Assembly (NCBI RefSeq): GCF_900143645.1 | Contig: NZ_FRFD01000012.1 | Span: 136,992-200,991 of the forward strand | DNA length: 64,000 bases | Direction: 5' to 3' | DNA from: Anaerocolumna xylanovorans DSM 12503 | Lineage (GTDB): Bacteria; Bacillota; Clostridia; Lachnospirales; Lachnospiraceae | In this document: positions 16,497 to 24,645 of the stretch, in pieces | Position numbering within the stretch: the first letter of the stretch is position 1 | Layout: each line of letters begins with the position of its first letter | Program-made: the position numbers and the translations under genes | Notes under the pieces: model-generated | What the model was told of the DNA's origin: nothing | The model's input: the letters and a program-made list of their open reading frames with translations, nothing else | The model's database searches: none

Positions 16497-17744
16497 TTAT
16501 CTTCCGCCTACATATTCCAGATGCATGGGCAGTCCGTTTACCATAATCGGCATTACTTCTCCCATAATCAACGGTTTGGCATACCGGATGAACTCTTCAC
16601 TCATTCCGTCATCCCCTTGGTTAATCCAGCTTAGGGGAACATTTTTCTCCATATTGGCTATCTGTTTGATGTTATGTGTCTCATAAGTACAATGGTAAGG
16701 GGAATCGGATACCCTCTTAATAACTGCCATCTCACCGGTCACTCCGTCAGCCGCAGCCATAACACCCCTTCTTCCTACTTCAAAGGCCTCTTCAATGTCA
16801 GAAAGAGACGCTATGTGGGAGGCACATCTTTGCAGGGTATTAAGCTCAATGGCTCTTGTCTTGCAGCCAAGCTCCTTCTTCACCAGCGCTGATAAATAGG
16901 CACCGGCACCGGTTAACATGGTATGTCCGAATTCGTCTACATAAAACTCCTTATCAGAAAGCTCACAGACGAATCTTCCGTCTGCCAGGTGGATTCCTTC
17001 AGAGACTGCTATTACCAGCGATTGCTTTTCTTTTTGTAAGGAATTAATATCCTTTAAAAAAGTCTCTTTATCAAAATCTTTCTCCGGAAGATAGATGCGG
17101 TCTGCTCCTTCACAATCCTGCCCCTTTGAAAGGGCCGCGGCAGCCGTAAGCCACCCTGCATGCCTTCCCATAATTTCTATAATCGTCAGATTCTTCTGGT
17201 TATACACCAGACTGTCTCTGATAATTTCCTTGGTAGCCGCGGCTATAAACTTGGCTGCACTTCCATAACCCGGTGTATGATCCGTTATCTCAAGGTCATT
17301 ATCTATGGTCTTTGGAATTCCAATAAAGCGAATAGGACTGCTTATAAGTTCGCCGTATTCTGAAAGCTTTCGTATAGAATCCATGGAGTCATTGCCTCCG
17401 ATATAGAAAAATGCCGATATATCCTGTTCCTTTAATATCCGGAATAACTTCTCGTAATCCTTTGCATCCTTGTTATAATCCGGGAGCTTATACCGGCAGG
17501 ACCCAAGATATGCGGCAGGTGTTCTCTTTAGCAGTTCCAGTTCCAAATCACAGGTTATCTTTTCTGACAAATCAATCAGCTTTCCTGCTAAAAGTCCCTG
17601 GATTCCATGCAGCATTCCAAATACCTTTTCTGCACCCAGTTCCTTTCCTGCCTTGTAAACACCTGCAAGGCTGGAATTGATTGCCGCAGTTGGTCCTCCT
17701 GATTGTCCTACTATGATATTACCTGTTATCTTGCCTAAGTACAT
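16497..17744 (-). CDS. pfp: PPi-type 6-phosphofructokinase
   Basis: A 415-residue phosphofructokinase of the PPi-dependent lineage, phosphorylating fructose 6-phosphate in glycolysis, reversibly if PPi is the donor. Seen: the opening GNIIVGQSGGPTAAIN, GGNDS (116-120) with Asp in the position that is Gly in ATP enzymes, PKTIDND (144-150) with the Lys typical of PPi enzymes, and MGRHAGWL. The first catalytic residue of the GGDD motif is Asn here, as in other clostridial members I recall. I chose the ATG at 17744, which follows AGAAGGAG; an open extension to 17810 has no ribosome site. It lies 93 bases after rsmA and may be co-transcribed with tatD-rsmA. The phosphoryl donor is inferred. Confidence 0.88.
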   Translation of the reverse strand: MYLGKITGNIIVGQSGGPTAAINSSLAGVYKAGKELGAEKVFGMLHGIQGLLAGKLIDLSEKITCDLELELLKRTPAAYLGSCRYKLPDYNKDAKDYEKLFRILKEQDISAFFYIGGNDSMDSIRKLSEYGELISSPIRFIGIPKTIDNDLEITDHTPGYGSAAKFIAAATKEIIRDSLVYNQKNLTIIEIMGRHAGWLTAAAALSKGQDCEGADRIYLPEKDFDKETFLKDINSLQKEKQSLVIAVSEGIHLADGRFVCELSDKEFYVDEFGHTMLTGAGAYLSALVKKELGCKTRAIELNTLQRCASHIASLSDIEEAFEVGRRGVMAAADGVTGEMAVIKRVSDSPYHCTYETHNIKQIANMEKNVPLSWINQGDDGMSEEFIRYAKPLIMGEVMPIMVNGLPMHLEYVGGR

Positions 17745-17837
17745 TCTAATGTCTCCTTCTAAATACGGGGTTATCTGTTCTCGTCTGACTTTGCCAGTAA
17801 AAGATATCATTCTGCAAGGAATATGTCAATATAAAAG

Positions 17838-18731
17838 CTACATTTTTTCGACATAATTCATTAACTCCTGCTTTTCGTAAATCAGATTACTTAAGGCAGC
17901 AAAGTCAGATAAGGTAAGCGCCTCTCCCCTGATACTTGGAGACAGATTAAGCTCTGTGATTGCCTCTGTGATAAGTTCTTTGGAAAGCTTGATTTCCTCA
18001 TTGTTATTAAGACCGTTGGCAAGGGTCTTCCTCCTTTGATTAAAAGAAGCACGGATTAGTTTAAACAAAAGGTTCTCATCCTTAATGACCACCGGCTTTT
18101 CATCATGAAGCGTAAGCCTGATTACTGCCGAACCCACATTAGGTCTTGGCATAAAGCAGTTGGGAGGAACATTAGCAGCAATATAGGGTTTTGCATAGTA
18201 CTGAACGGCCAGGGACAGGGCACCGTAATCCTTGCCTCCGGGACCTGCCTGCATCCTGTCGGCAACCTCTTTTTGTACCATGACGGTTATATTCTCCACC
18301 GGAACATGGGCCTCGAACAATCCCATAATAATAGGAGTTGTGATATAATAGGGAAGGTTTGCCACTACCTTAACGGGCTTTCCTGCATTTCTTTCCTGTA
18401 CCAGCCTGTTTAAATCCACTTTTAAGATATCTTCATTTAAGATGGTGACATTATCATAGGCGGAAAGAGTATCCTCTAATATCGGTATCAGGTTTTTGTC
18501 AATTTCAACTGCGACCACTTCTCGTGCCGCTTCACAGAGGTACTGGGTAAGGGTACCGATTCCCGGTCCGATTTCCACTACCAGGTCGTCCTTCGTTACC
18601 TCCGCTGCCTTTACGATCTTATCCAGAACGCGAGTATCGATTAAAAAATTCTGTCCGTACTTTTTCTGAAAATTAAAATGATATTTATTTAATACCTCTA
18701 TTGTTTCCTTGGGATTTCCCAGAGTTGCCAT
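17838..18731 (-). CDS. rsmA: 16S rRNA dimethyladenosine transferase
   Basis: A 297-residue KsgA/RsmA methyltransferase that dimethylates the two adjacent adenosines in the 3' hairpin of 16S rRNA, using SAM. Seen: the substrate entry motif FQKKYGQNFLID, the SAM loop VVEIGPGIGTLTQYL and the catalytic NLPYYIT, then FNQRRKTLANGL near the C-terminus. The start at 18731 has AAAGGAC upstream; an in-frame extension to 18785 is unlikely. It lies 78 bases downstream of tatD, the same neighbourhood as in Bacillus (yabD-rnmV-ksgA), but the rnmV primase-like gene is missing between them. Confidence 0.95.
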   Translation of the reverse strand: MATLGNPKETIEVLNKYHFNFQKKYGQNFLIDTRVLDKIVKAAEVTKDDLVVEIGPGIGTLTQYLCEAAREVVAVEIDKNLIPILEDTLSAYDNVTILNEDILKVDLNRLVQERNAGKPVKVVANLPYYITTPIIMGLFEAHVPVENITVMVQKEVADRMQAGPGGKDYGALSLAVQYYAKPYIAANVPPNCFMPRPNVGSAVIRLTLHDEKPVVIKDENLLFKLIRASFNQRRKTLANGLNNNEEIKLSKELITEAITELNLSPSIRGEALTLSDFAALSNLIYEKQELMNYVEKM

Positions 18732-18809
18732 CCATACGTCCTTTCTGTGCTGCCGAAAGAAAGTATCTGCTCTTTCTTCTTGCAACTTTTATTAATTCAT
18801 ATTTTTCAG

Positions 18810-19577
18810 TCAGTTTAAACGGTATACCTTCCTTGCATTCTGCTCTGTTACAGCAATCACTGTTTCATAGTCTAATCCCTTGATTTCGGCTATCTTTTGT
18901 GCCACATAGGTTAGATTTAGCGAGGAATTTCTCTTTCCTCTGTTCGGCTCCGGAGCCAGGTACGGTGAGTCTGTTTCCAACACCAGACTTTCTATGGGTG
19001 CGTATTCTACCACTTCCTTGAGCTTTTTCGCATTTTTAAAGGTCAGCACCCCTCCGATTCCCAGATAAAAGCCCATGTCAATATAGGCCTTTGCCATTTC
19101 TTTCGCATAGGAAAAGCAATGTATGATGCCGCCTACGGATTTCAAGTTGCTGCTTTGTATCATCTTAAGGGTGTCCTCTGCCGCATCTCTGCTATGGATA
19201 ACCGCCGGAAGCTTAACTTCTTTGGCAAGCTCCATCTGTCTTAGGAACCATTCTTTCTGGATTTCTCTCTCCGGTGTATCCCAGTAATAATCAAGTCCTA
19301 TTTCTCCAACGGCAACCACTTTCTGGTTCTTGCAGGCTTCTCTTAACCGGCCAAAATTCTCCTCTGTCAGCTCTCCTGTTTCGCTTGGATGCACTCCTAC
19401 CGCTGCATAAAAAAACGGGTATTTTTCTGCCAGCTTAAGAGAAGCCCCGGAGCTTTCAAGACTTGCTCCGATATTAACTACATAGCCGATTCCGGCGTCC
19501 TTTAAGCTTTCTATTAATTCACTTCTGTCTTCATTAAATGCTTCATCATCATAATGCGCATGCGTCTCAAAAATCAT
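18810..19577 (-). CDS. tatD: TatD-family metal-dependent hydrolase
   Basis: A 255-residue TIM-barrel deoxyribonuclease-type hydrolase. Metal ligands are seen in order: THAHYDDEAF (HxH), AVGEIGLDYYW (Glu), PAVIHSRDA (His), IIHCFS (His) and LETDSPYLAPEPNRGK (Asp). The start ATG at 19577 follows GGGGG; a longer frame to 19679 reads through a structured repeat and is probably an artefact. It heads the tatD-rsmA(-pfp) group. TatD enzymes act as 3'-5' nucleases or D-tyrosyl-type deacylases; the precise substrate is not decided by sequence. Confidence 0.92.
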   Translation of the reverse strand: MIFETHAHYDDEAFNEDRSELIESLKDAGIGYVVNIGASLESSGASLKLAEKYPFFYAAVGVHPSETGELTEENFGRLREACKNQKVVAVGEIGLDYYWDTPEREIQKEWFLRQMELAKEVKLPAVIHSRDAAEDTLKMIQSSNLKSVGGIIHCFSYAKEMAKAYIDMGFYLGIGGVLTFKNAKKLKEVVEYAPIESLVLETDSPYLAPEPNRGKRNSSLNLTYVAQKIAEIKGLDYETVIAVTEQNARKVYRLN

Positions 19578-19668
19578 AATAACCCCCATGCATTTCGCAA
19601 GTTTACTTGCGAAACTGCCCAAATAAAAAGTGAGAATTGTTTTTTTAATTTTCACACTAACCTCTTTT
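19578..19668 (-). repeat. Intergenic structured repeat, copy upstream of tatD
   Basis: Minus strand: GGTTAGTGTGAAAATT with a matching AATTCTCAC, then TTATTTGGGCAG, a 10-base perfect stem TTTCGCAAGT/ACTTGCGAAA, then TGCATGGGGGTTATT ending at the start codon. The GGGGG acts as the tatD ribosome site. The stretch 19668-19980 up to cotJA also holds an inverted repeat at 19671-19697 and a short AAGAAC-type hairpin near 19878-19893; no further gene is seen there. Confidence 0.75.
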
Positions 19669-19670
19669 GT

Positions 19671-19697
19671 GAATATCAACTCTTTGATTTGATATTC
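19671..19697. promoter_or_regulatory. Perfect inverted repeat upstream of tatD
   Basis: GAATATCAA and TTGATATTC form a 9-base perfect inverted repeat with a 9-base gap. It has no T run on either strand, so an operator or leader structure is more likely than a terminator. Confidence 0.4.
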
Positions 19698-19980
19698 CTG
19701 AATACGCAGTTAAAAATTTTAAAATTTATATTTACAAGTTAATGACGTAATTCCATTAAGACATTATACGTGATTACCTATCTGTTTGTCCATGATTTCT
19801 TCCATATTCACTAGTCTTTTCCTTTCTTCTCTCCATTTCCCTGAATCTTATCTTTTAGAGATGAGACACTATGAATGAAGAACATTTTGTTCTTTTTTAT
19901 TGCATCTGTCAACGCCTTATAAAATAATAAAAGCAAGAATTAGTATATGCATTTTTATTATTTTTAGAAAGGAACCTACT

Positions 19981-20220
19981 ATGAACATCACACAGGCTAA
20001 TTACACGTTTATGCCAAAAGATACTCCTAACGAGGGTATTCCCACACTGCCCTGTGACAATCAGGAAGAAAATGCTCCCATTATGATGCCTCTTGCTATG
20101 GTGACAATTAAGAAGCAATGCTTTAAAGGTTTGTATGAACCGGAACAGGGCTTTCAGGCCGGTACTATTTTCCAGGAATTCGATTTGCCCTTTTACGGAA
20201 CAGGAGGTGCCTTGCTATGA
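19981..20220 (+). CDS. cotJA: Spore coat associated protein CotJA
   Basis: A 79-residue small protein, first gene of a cotJABC operon. The segment PLAMVTIKKQCFKGLYEPEQGFQAGTIF-like, followed by FQEFDLPFYG, is the CotJA signature. The start at 19981 follows AAAGGAA; an open extension from 19900 lacks a ribosome site. CotJ proteins are incorporated in the spore coat of Bacillus and clostridia. The stop overlaps the cotJB start by four bases (ATGA). Expression in the mother cell under a sporulation sigma factor is expected, but I could not place a convincing sigma-E promoter. Confidence 0.92.
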   Translation: MNITQANYTFMPKDTPNEGIPTLPCDNQEENAPIMMPLAMVTIKKQCFKGLYEPEQGFQAGTIFQEFDLPFYGTGGALL

Positions 20221-20471
20221 CGGAAGGAAAATGTGAAGCAATGAAAAAACTTCAGGAAGTCAGCTTTGCTCTGGACGAGGTGCGTTTATTCCTGGATACC
20301 CATCCTTTTGACAAGGAAGCTCTTGCCTATTATGAAAATTTTAGGAGCGAAAGAGAAAAAGCTTTGTCAGAATACGAGACTGCCTATGGTCCCATTGAGC
20401 AGTACCGGGTAAAAGAAAATACGATGTGGTACTGGGTTCATTGCCCATGGCCATGGGAAGGAGCAATGTAA
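20217..20471 (+). CDS. cotJB: Spore coat protein CotJB
   Basis: An 84-residue small acidic protein. Seen: LQEVSFALDEVRLFLDTHP, then ALAYYENFRSEREKAL, and the tail YGPIEQY...WVHCPWPWEG, which is characteristic of CotJB. Translation is coupled to cotJA by an ATGA overlap, and cotJC begins one base after its stop. It is a structural component of the spore coat together with CotJA and CotJC. Confidence 0.93.
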   Translation: MTEGKCEAMKKLQEVSFALDEVRLFLDTHPFDKEALAYYENFRSEREKALSEYETAYGPIEQYRVKENTMWYWVHCPWPWEGAM

Positions 20472-20472
20472 G

Positions 20473-21078
20473 ATGTGGACTTATGAAAGAAGATTACAGT
20501 TTCCAGTAAAAATCTCGACTCCAAATCCGAAAATGGCGCAGCTTATTATAAGCCAGTTCGGAGGACCTGATGGAGAATTAGCCGCTTCCATGCGTTATCT
20601 GTCCCAGCGTTATTCCATGCCTTACAAAGAAATAACCGGCCTGCTGACCGATATCGGTACAGAAGAACTTGCACACATGGAGATTATCAGCGCTATTGTA
20701 TATCAGCTGACAAAGAATCTGACAGCGGAAGATTTAAAAACCAGTGGCTTTGATGCTTATTATATCGACCATACAACCGGTCTATGGCCCCAGGCTGCCG
20801 GCGGAATTCCTTTTAACTCCTGCTTTTTCCAGTCAAAAGGAGATGCTTTGACAGACCTGACAGAAGATCTGGCAGCTGAACAGAAGGCCAGGACCACCTA
20901 TGACAATATCCTCCGTTTGGTTACAGATCCTGAAATCGTAGAGCCTATCCGTTTCCTAAGAGAGAGGGAAGTTATCCACTTCCAGCGTTTCGGTGAAGCT
21001 TTGGTACGAGTTCAGGAGCATATGGATGCTAAGAATTTCTATGCAATGAATCCGGAACTGGATAAAATTATGTCATAA
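20473..21078 (+). CDS. cotJC: Spore coat protein CotJC (manganese catalase family)
   Basis: A 201-residue ferritin-like four-helix protein of the Mn-catalase family. Metal-ligand motifs: GGPDGELAASMRYL (Glu), DIGTEELAHMEI (Glu, Glu, His), then LAAEQKAR (Glu) and REREVIHFQRF (Glu, His). Members in spore formers are spore coat proteins, possibly protecting from peroxide. It is the last gene of cotJABC and is followed by a strong terminator. Confidence 0.94.
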   Translation: MWTYERRLQFPVKISTPNPKMAQLIISQFGGPDGELAASMRYLSQRYSMPYKEITGLLTDIGTEELAHMEIISAIVYQLTKNLTAEDLKTSGFDAYYIDHTTGLWPQAAGGIPFNSCFFQSKGDALTDLTEDLAAEQKARTTYDNILRLVTDPEIVEPIRFLREREVIHFQRFGEALVRVQEHMDAKNFYAMNPELDKIMS

Positions 21079-21115
21079 ACCAGCTATACCCATTTTCAAA
21101 AGATCCATTTACCCT

Positions 21116-21170
21116 AAAAGCGGCTTTTGATATGTCATCCTGCATAATATATCTCAAAGCCGCTTATTTA
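21116..21170 (+). terminator. Terminator of the cotJABC operon
   Basis: AAGCGGCTTTTGATAT pairs with ATATCTCAAAGCCGCTT with one mismatch; TTA-rich sequence follows. It lies about 40 bases after the cotJC stop. Confidence 0.75.
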
Positions 21171-21253
21171 AAAGCTCATTAAATCAGATATATCCTTAAT
21201 TTATTAGTTTTTGTCGCTTTCTGCTTTGTTATGATTTTTTAAAGCTTTGAATT

Positions 21254-22180
21254 TTATATTTTTACTCTATTCCGGTAATCAATTGTAACATTAATATCCT
21301 GATCGTAATTTCCGAAATTTTTTCCGAAAATGGTAATACCCCCTACATTTCTGGCTGTCTCCGTATTTGCAATCCTAAGCACAATATCTTGTCCATAGCT
21401 GATACCAAGCTCACCTATTGTCACGTTTGAAATACTTATACCGTCCATATAGCTTCCTTCCGTACTGACCAGCAATGTTTTCAATAAGCCATGCTGGGTT
21501 CCGTGGTTCCACCAATCAGGTGTGAACACGCCTTTACTGTCCCCAAAATCTCCGGGAGAAGTCCACATTCCAACTTCAATCCCATTGATAAAAAAGCTGA
21601 TGTCAGATGGCCAGTTTTCATTATAGCCCGGAGCTTCCGAACAAATTTCCATGGAAATTTCTATGTACCGGGCCTCCTGGTTTCCGAGCAGATAATTTGG
21701 AATACGATATTCAACCCAACCGCTGCCAAACCACAAAATGTTTGCCTTCGTATGATCAGGATCCGCAAAATATCTGGGATCATCAAGCAGGCCGATTATC
21801 CTGGAATCTGAAGACAGCCCGCAGGTAGGGGTAATGCTGTAAGCGTGATACTGTCCAACAGGAATAGAATGCTTGATGGTACTGCTTTGTTTTCCTCTCG
21901 GCCGAAAAAATAACACTGCCTGGTCCAGATCAAGATTACATATTTTTTGAATACCTCGGATGCCGGAAGAGTTCTCACATTTAATAATTCCTGCCTCTTC
22001 CAATTGCTGAATGTGCCTGGTTACTATAGCAGAGGACATCTCCAGGGCTTCGGCTATCTCTTTCACATTCATCGGTCCGCAGGATAGCATCTCCAAAATA
22101 CGAATGCGGGTTGCCGAAGAAAGCGCTTCAAAAAATTTGATATTGTCTGTGCTCACATCTATTTTCATAAAAATAACCAT
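21254..22180 (-). CDS. ArsR-family regulator fused to a beta-rich C-terminal domain
   Basis: About 308 residues. Residues 5-85 are an ArsR-type winged HTH (FFEALSSATRIRILEMLS, then MNVKEIAEALEMSSAIVTRH). Residues 115-308 form a long beta-rich region with many Trp, Tyr and Gly (ILWFGSGWVEYRIPNYLLG, FTPDWWNHGTQHG), resembling a carbohydrate- or ligand-binding sandwich. No metal-binding Cys pair of classic ArsR sensors is seen. The start is either ATG 22180 or ATG 22168, both within the cassette ATGGTTATTTTTATG; AGGA lies six bases before the first. It is divergent from the enzyme at 22467, each with a consensus promoter, so it probably controls that gene; the ligand is likely a sugar or amide compound (inference). 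Confidence 0.8.
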   Translation of the reverse strand: MVIFMKIDVSTDNIKFFEALSSATRIRILEMLSCGPMNVKEIAEALEMSSAIVTRHIQQLEEAGIIKCENSSGIRGIQKICNLDLDQAVLFFRPRGKQSSTIKHSIPVGQYHAYSITPTCGLSSDSRIIGLLDDPRYFADPDHTKANILWFGSGWVEYRIPNYLLGNQEARYIEISMEICSEAPGYNENWPSDISFFINGIEVGMWTSPGDFGDSKGVFTPDWWNHGTQHGLLKTLLVSTEGSYMDGISISNVTIGELGISYGQDIVLRIANTETARNVGGITIFGKNFGNYDQDINVTIDYRNRVKI

Positions 22181-22255
22181 ACCCTTTCCTTTACCTGCAA
22201 ACTTTGGCCCGCAGGCATGAATTTGCATGTGAAAAATGCTTTTTATTTTTGTATT
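22181..22255 (-). repeat. Partial intergenic structured repeat upstream of the ArsR-type gene
   Basis: Minus strand: AAAGCATTTTTCACATGCA, then CATGCCTGCGGGCC, then AAAGGAAAGGGTATGGTTATT directly before the start. The same order (TTTTCACAC..., TGCCTGCG..., GGAAGGCATGGTTATT) appears upstream of the gene at 56591. Confidence 0.5.
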
Positions 22256-22257
22256 TT

Positions 22258-22286
22258 ATTGTATAACCAAATAGTTAACAAGTCAA
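22258..22286 (-). promoter_or_regulatory. Promoter of the ArsR-type gene
   Basis: Minus strand: -35 TTGACT (22281-22286), a 17-base spacer containing GTTAAC, and -10 TACAAT (22258-22263). Confidence 0.8.
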
Positions 22287-22383
22287 GAAATCTTCTAAAA
22301 GCCCTGTTGTGAATATTTATTTTCCATTCACTCTCTGATTATTTCATATAAGGCATATATGCATGTTAAATTGAAAGTTCCTA

Positions 22384-22453
22384 TTGACAATTGAAAATGT
22401 GCTTTTTATAATTAAGTTACATTTTAGTTATATTATTAACTTTCAAGTTACAT
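22384..22453 (+). promoter_or_regulatory. Promoter and possible operators of the glutaminase-like gene
   Basis: Perfect consensus: -35 TTGACA (22384-22389), 17 bases, -10 TATAAT (22407-22412). Just downstream AAGTTACAT occurs twice (22414-22422 and 22445-22453), 31 bases apart. The second copy is part of the palindrome TAACTT-tc-AAGTTA (22437-22450). These are candidate sites for the divergent ArsR-type regulator. Confidence 0.75.
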
Positions 22454-22466
22454 AAAGGAGGACATT

Positions 22467-24491
22467 ATGAATACTCAATTCAGAGCACCTGCCATTCCAT
22501 TGGTTACGGTGGACCCCTATTTTAACGTATGGTCGATGACCGACCGGCTAAACGGAGACTATACCCGTCACTGGACAGGAGCAAAAAACTCCATGACCGG
22601 ACTTATCCTGGTAGACGGCAATCCATTCTTATTTGCCGGAAAGCTTCCTCCCAGTGCGGGACAATCCGATTATCCTGATTGTCCTGACATGAAGCAAAAT
22701 AATCTGGAAATCAAGCCGCTTTCCAGCATATACACATTTTCAGACGGAGGTATCGAACTGACTGTTGATTTTACAACGCCCCTTTTGATGGAGGATCTTG
22801 ACCTTCTGGCAAGACCTGCATCTTATATCACTTTCAAAGCCTCATCAATTGACGGAAAAAATCATAGGGTAAGTATCTATTTCGATATAACAGCTGAGTG
22901 GTGCGTGAATAACACCAGGCAGGAGGTATTATTAGGCCGTAAAAGTCTTAGTGATGATATCGCTTGTGTATACGCCAGGGCAGCAGAGCAGAATGTCTTA
23001 AACCGTACCGGAGATGACTTGCGTATAGACTGGGGTTCAGTGAATCTGGCTGCTATAAAGACCCCGGGTTCGATGGTTCGTACCGGTGATTCTGGTTTAA
23101 GGAAAACTTTTATACTTACCGGTAACATTGCAGAAGAAGACCTGCCTGCAGAGGAGGCTGCCCCCGTAATGGAAGCATGGCCTGTTCTGGCCAGTGTGGC
23201 CGATTTTGGGATGGTCACCCCGGAAAAATATGCCTCTGCCTGTCTGGTACTGGCTTATGATGATATTTATTCCGTAGAATATTTTAATCAGAAGCTTCCC
23301 GGATACTGGACACGTACTTTCTCCTCTTTTGACGAAATGCTAAAGTGCAGTATCTTAAGTTACCGGGATGTTATGGAAAAGTGTTCCCATTTCAATAATA
23401 CACTAAAAGCGGATGCTCTCGCAGCCGGCGGAGAAAAATATTATGATTTACTGTCGTTGGCTTACAGGCAGGCAATCGCAGCCCATAAGATTGCAGCAGA
23501 CCCGGACGGTAATATTTTATTCTTTTCCAAAGAAAATTTCAGTAATGGCTGTATGGCTACCGTAGATGTCAGTTACCCTTCTATCCCGTTATTTCTGCTG
23601 TACAATACCGAACTGGTGAAGGGTATGATGCGGCCGATTTTCAAATACGCTGCATCGGAAGCCTGGCCTTACGAATTTGCCCCTCACGATGCAGGATGTT
23701 ATCCAAAAGCCAACGGCCAGGTATACGGTCTGGAAAATGGAAAGCTGCTTCTTAAATATCAGATGCCAGTTGAAGAATGCGGCAATATGCTGATAATGTC
23801 TGCCGCTGTCAGTATCCGGGATGAAAATGCAGACTTTGCTTCTAAAAATTGGGACCTTTTGTGCAAGTGGGCCGGTTATCTCAAAGAAAACGGGCTGGAT
23901 CCTGAAAACCAGCTATGCACGGATGACTTTGCCGGGCATCTTGCGCATAATGCAAACCTTTCTATTAAGGCCATTGTTGCTCTTGCTGCCTTCTCCAAGA
24001 TGAGCAGAATGCTTGGAAAATTGGATCTGGCGGACGAATACAAGCACCTGTCCGAAGAAATGGCCGCGGAGTGGAAACAGCGGAGTGCAGAAGAGGATCA
24101 TTATAAGCTGGCTTTTGGCACCACAGGAACCTGGAGTATGAAATACAATATGGTATGGGACGAATTGCTTGGGTTAAATGTCTTTCCAAAAGATATTATC
24201 CAAAAAGAAGCCGGTTATTACTTAAAACAGATGAACCAATACGGACTTCCGCTGGACTCTCGGAATACCTATACAAAGTCGGACTGGATGGTATGGGTGG
24301 CTACCCTGTGCAATTCAAGAGAACTATTTGACACAATTATTCATTCGCTTTGGTGCTCCCTTTGTGAAACCACCAGCCGCGTTCCCTTTACCGACTGGTA
24401 TGATACGGTGACCGGCCGCCAAATAGGATTTCAGAACCGTTCAGTGCTTGGCGGCATATTCATCAAACTCCTTCACGATAAGACAGTATGA
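22467..24491 (+). CDS. Glutaminase A-like protein (DUF4964/DUF5127/DUF4965/DUF1793 family)
   Basis: A 674-residue enzyme of the family called glutaminase A-like in fungi. Seen: APAIPLVTVDPYFNVWSMTD at the N-terminus (DUF4964), a beta-sandwich part (DUF5127), then a helical (alpha/alpha)-barrel part from about residue 310 with EEWPYEF-type, DAGCYPKANG and EECGNMLIM motifs, ending in the typical SRVPFTDWYDT. No signal peptide is seen, so it is probably cytoplasmic. The fold resembles glycoside hydrolases, so the true substrate may be a glycoside rather than glutamine. The start at 22467 follows AAGGAGG. It is divergently paired with the ArsR-type sensor, which likely regulates it. Confidence 0.82.
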   Translation: MNTQFRAPAIPLVTVDPYFNVWSMTDRLNGDYTRHWTGAKNSMTGLILVDGNPFLFAGKLPPSAGQSDYPDCPDMKQNNLEIKPLSSIYTFSDGGIELTVDFTTPLLMEDLDLLARPASYITFKASSIDGKNHRVSIYFDITAEWCVNNTRQEVLLGRKSLSDDIACVYARAAEQNVLNRTGDDLRIDWGSVNLAAIKTPGSMVRTGDSGLRKTFILTGNIAEEDLPAEEAAPVMEAWPVLASVADFGMVTPEKYASACLVLAYDDIYSVEYFNQKLPGYWTRTFSSFDEMLKCSILSYRDVMEKCSHFNNTLKADALAAGGEKYYDLLSLAYRQAIAAHKIAADPDGNILFFSKENFSNGCMATVDVSYPSIPLFLLYNTELVKGMMRPIFKYAASEAWPYEFAPHDAGCYPKANGQVYGLENGKLLLKYQMPVEECGNMLIMSAAVSIRDENADFASKNWDLLCKWAGYLKENGLDPENQLCTDDFAGHLAHNANLSIKAIVALAAFSKMSRMLGKLDLADEYKHLSEEMAAEWKQRSAEEDHYKLAFGTTGTWSMKYNMVWDELLGLNVFPKDIIQKEAGYYLKQMNQYGLPLDSRNTYTKSDWMVWVATLCNSRELFDTIIHSLWCSLCETTSRVPFTDWYDTVTGRQIGFQNRSVLGGIFIKLLHDKTV

Positions 24492-24568
24492 TTTCATTGC
24501 AGATGCTACCGCTTCCAGGTTAATTTTTGTTATAGGGGTTATATTTTGGAAAGTCAATGGATGAATTT

Positions 24569-24618
24569 AAAAGCTGCTACAGTATGTGTAACTTCCGCAA
24601 CACACTGTAACAGCTTTT
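24569..24618. terminator. Bidirectional terminator between the glutaminase-like gene and metG
   Basis: AAAAGCTGCTACAGT-TGTGT pairs with ACACA-TGTAACAGCTTTT around few mismatches, with A/T ends on both strands. Confidence 0.8.
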
Positions 24619-24645
24619 CCAGTCTTTCATATAGGCCTAAGGTTT

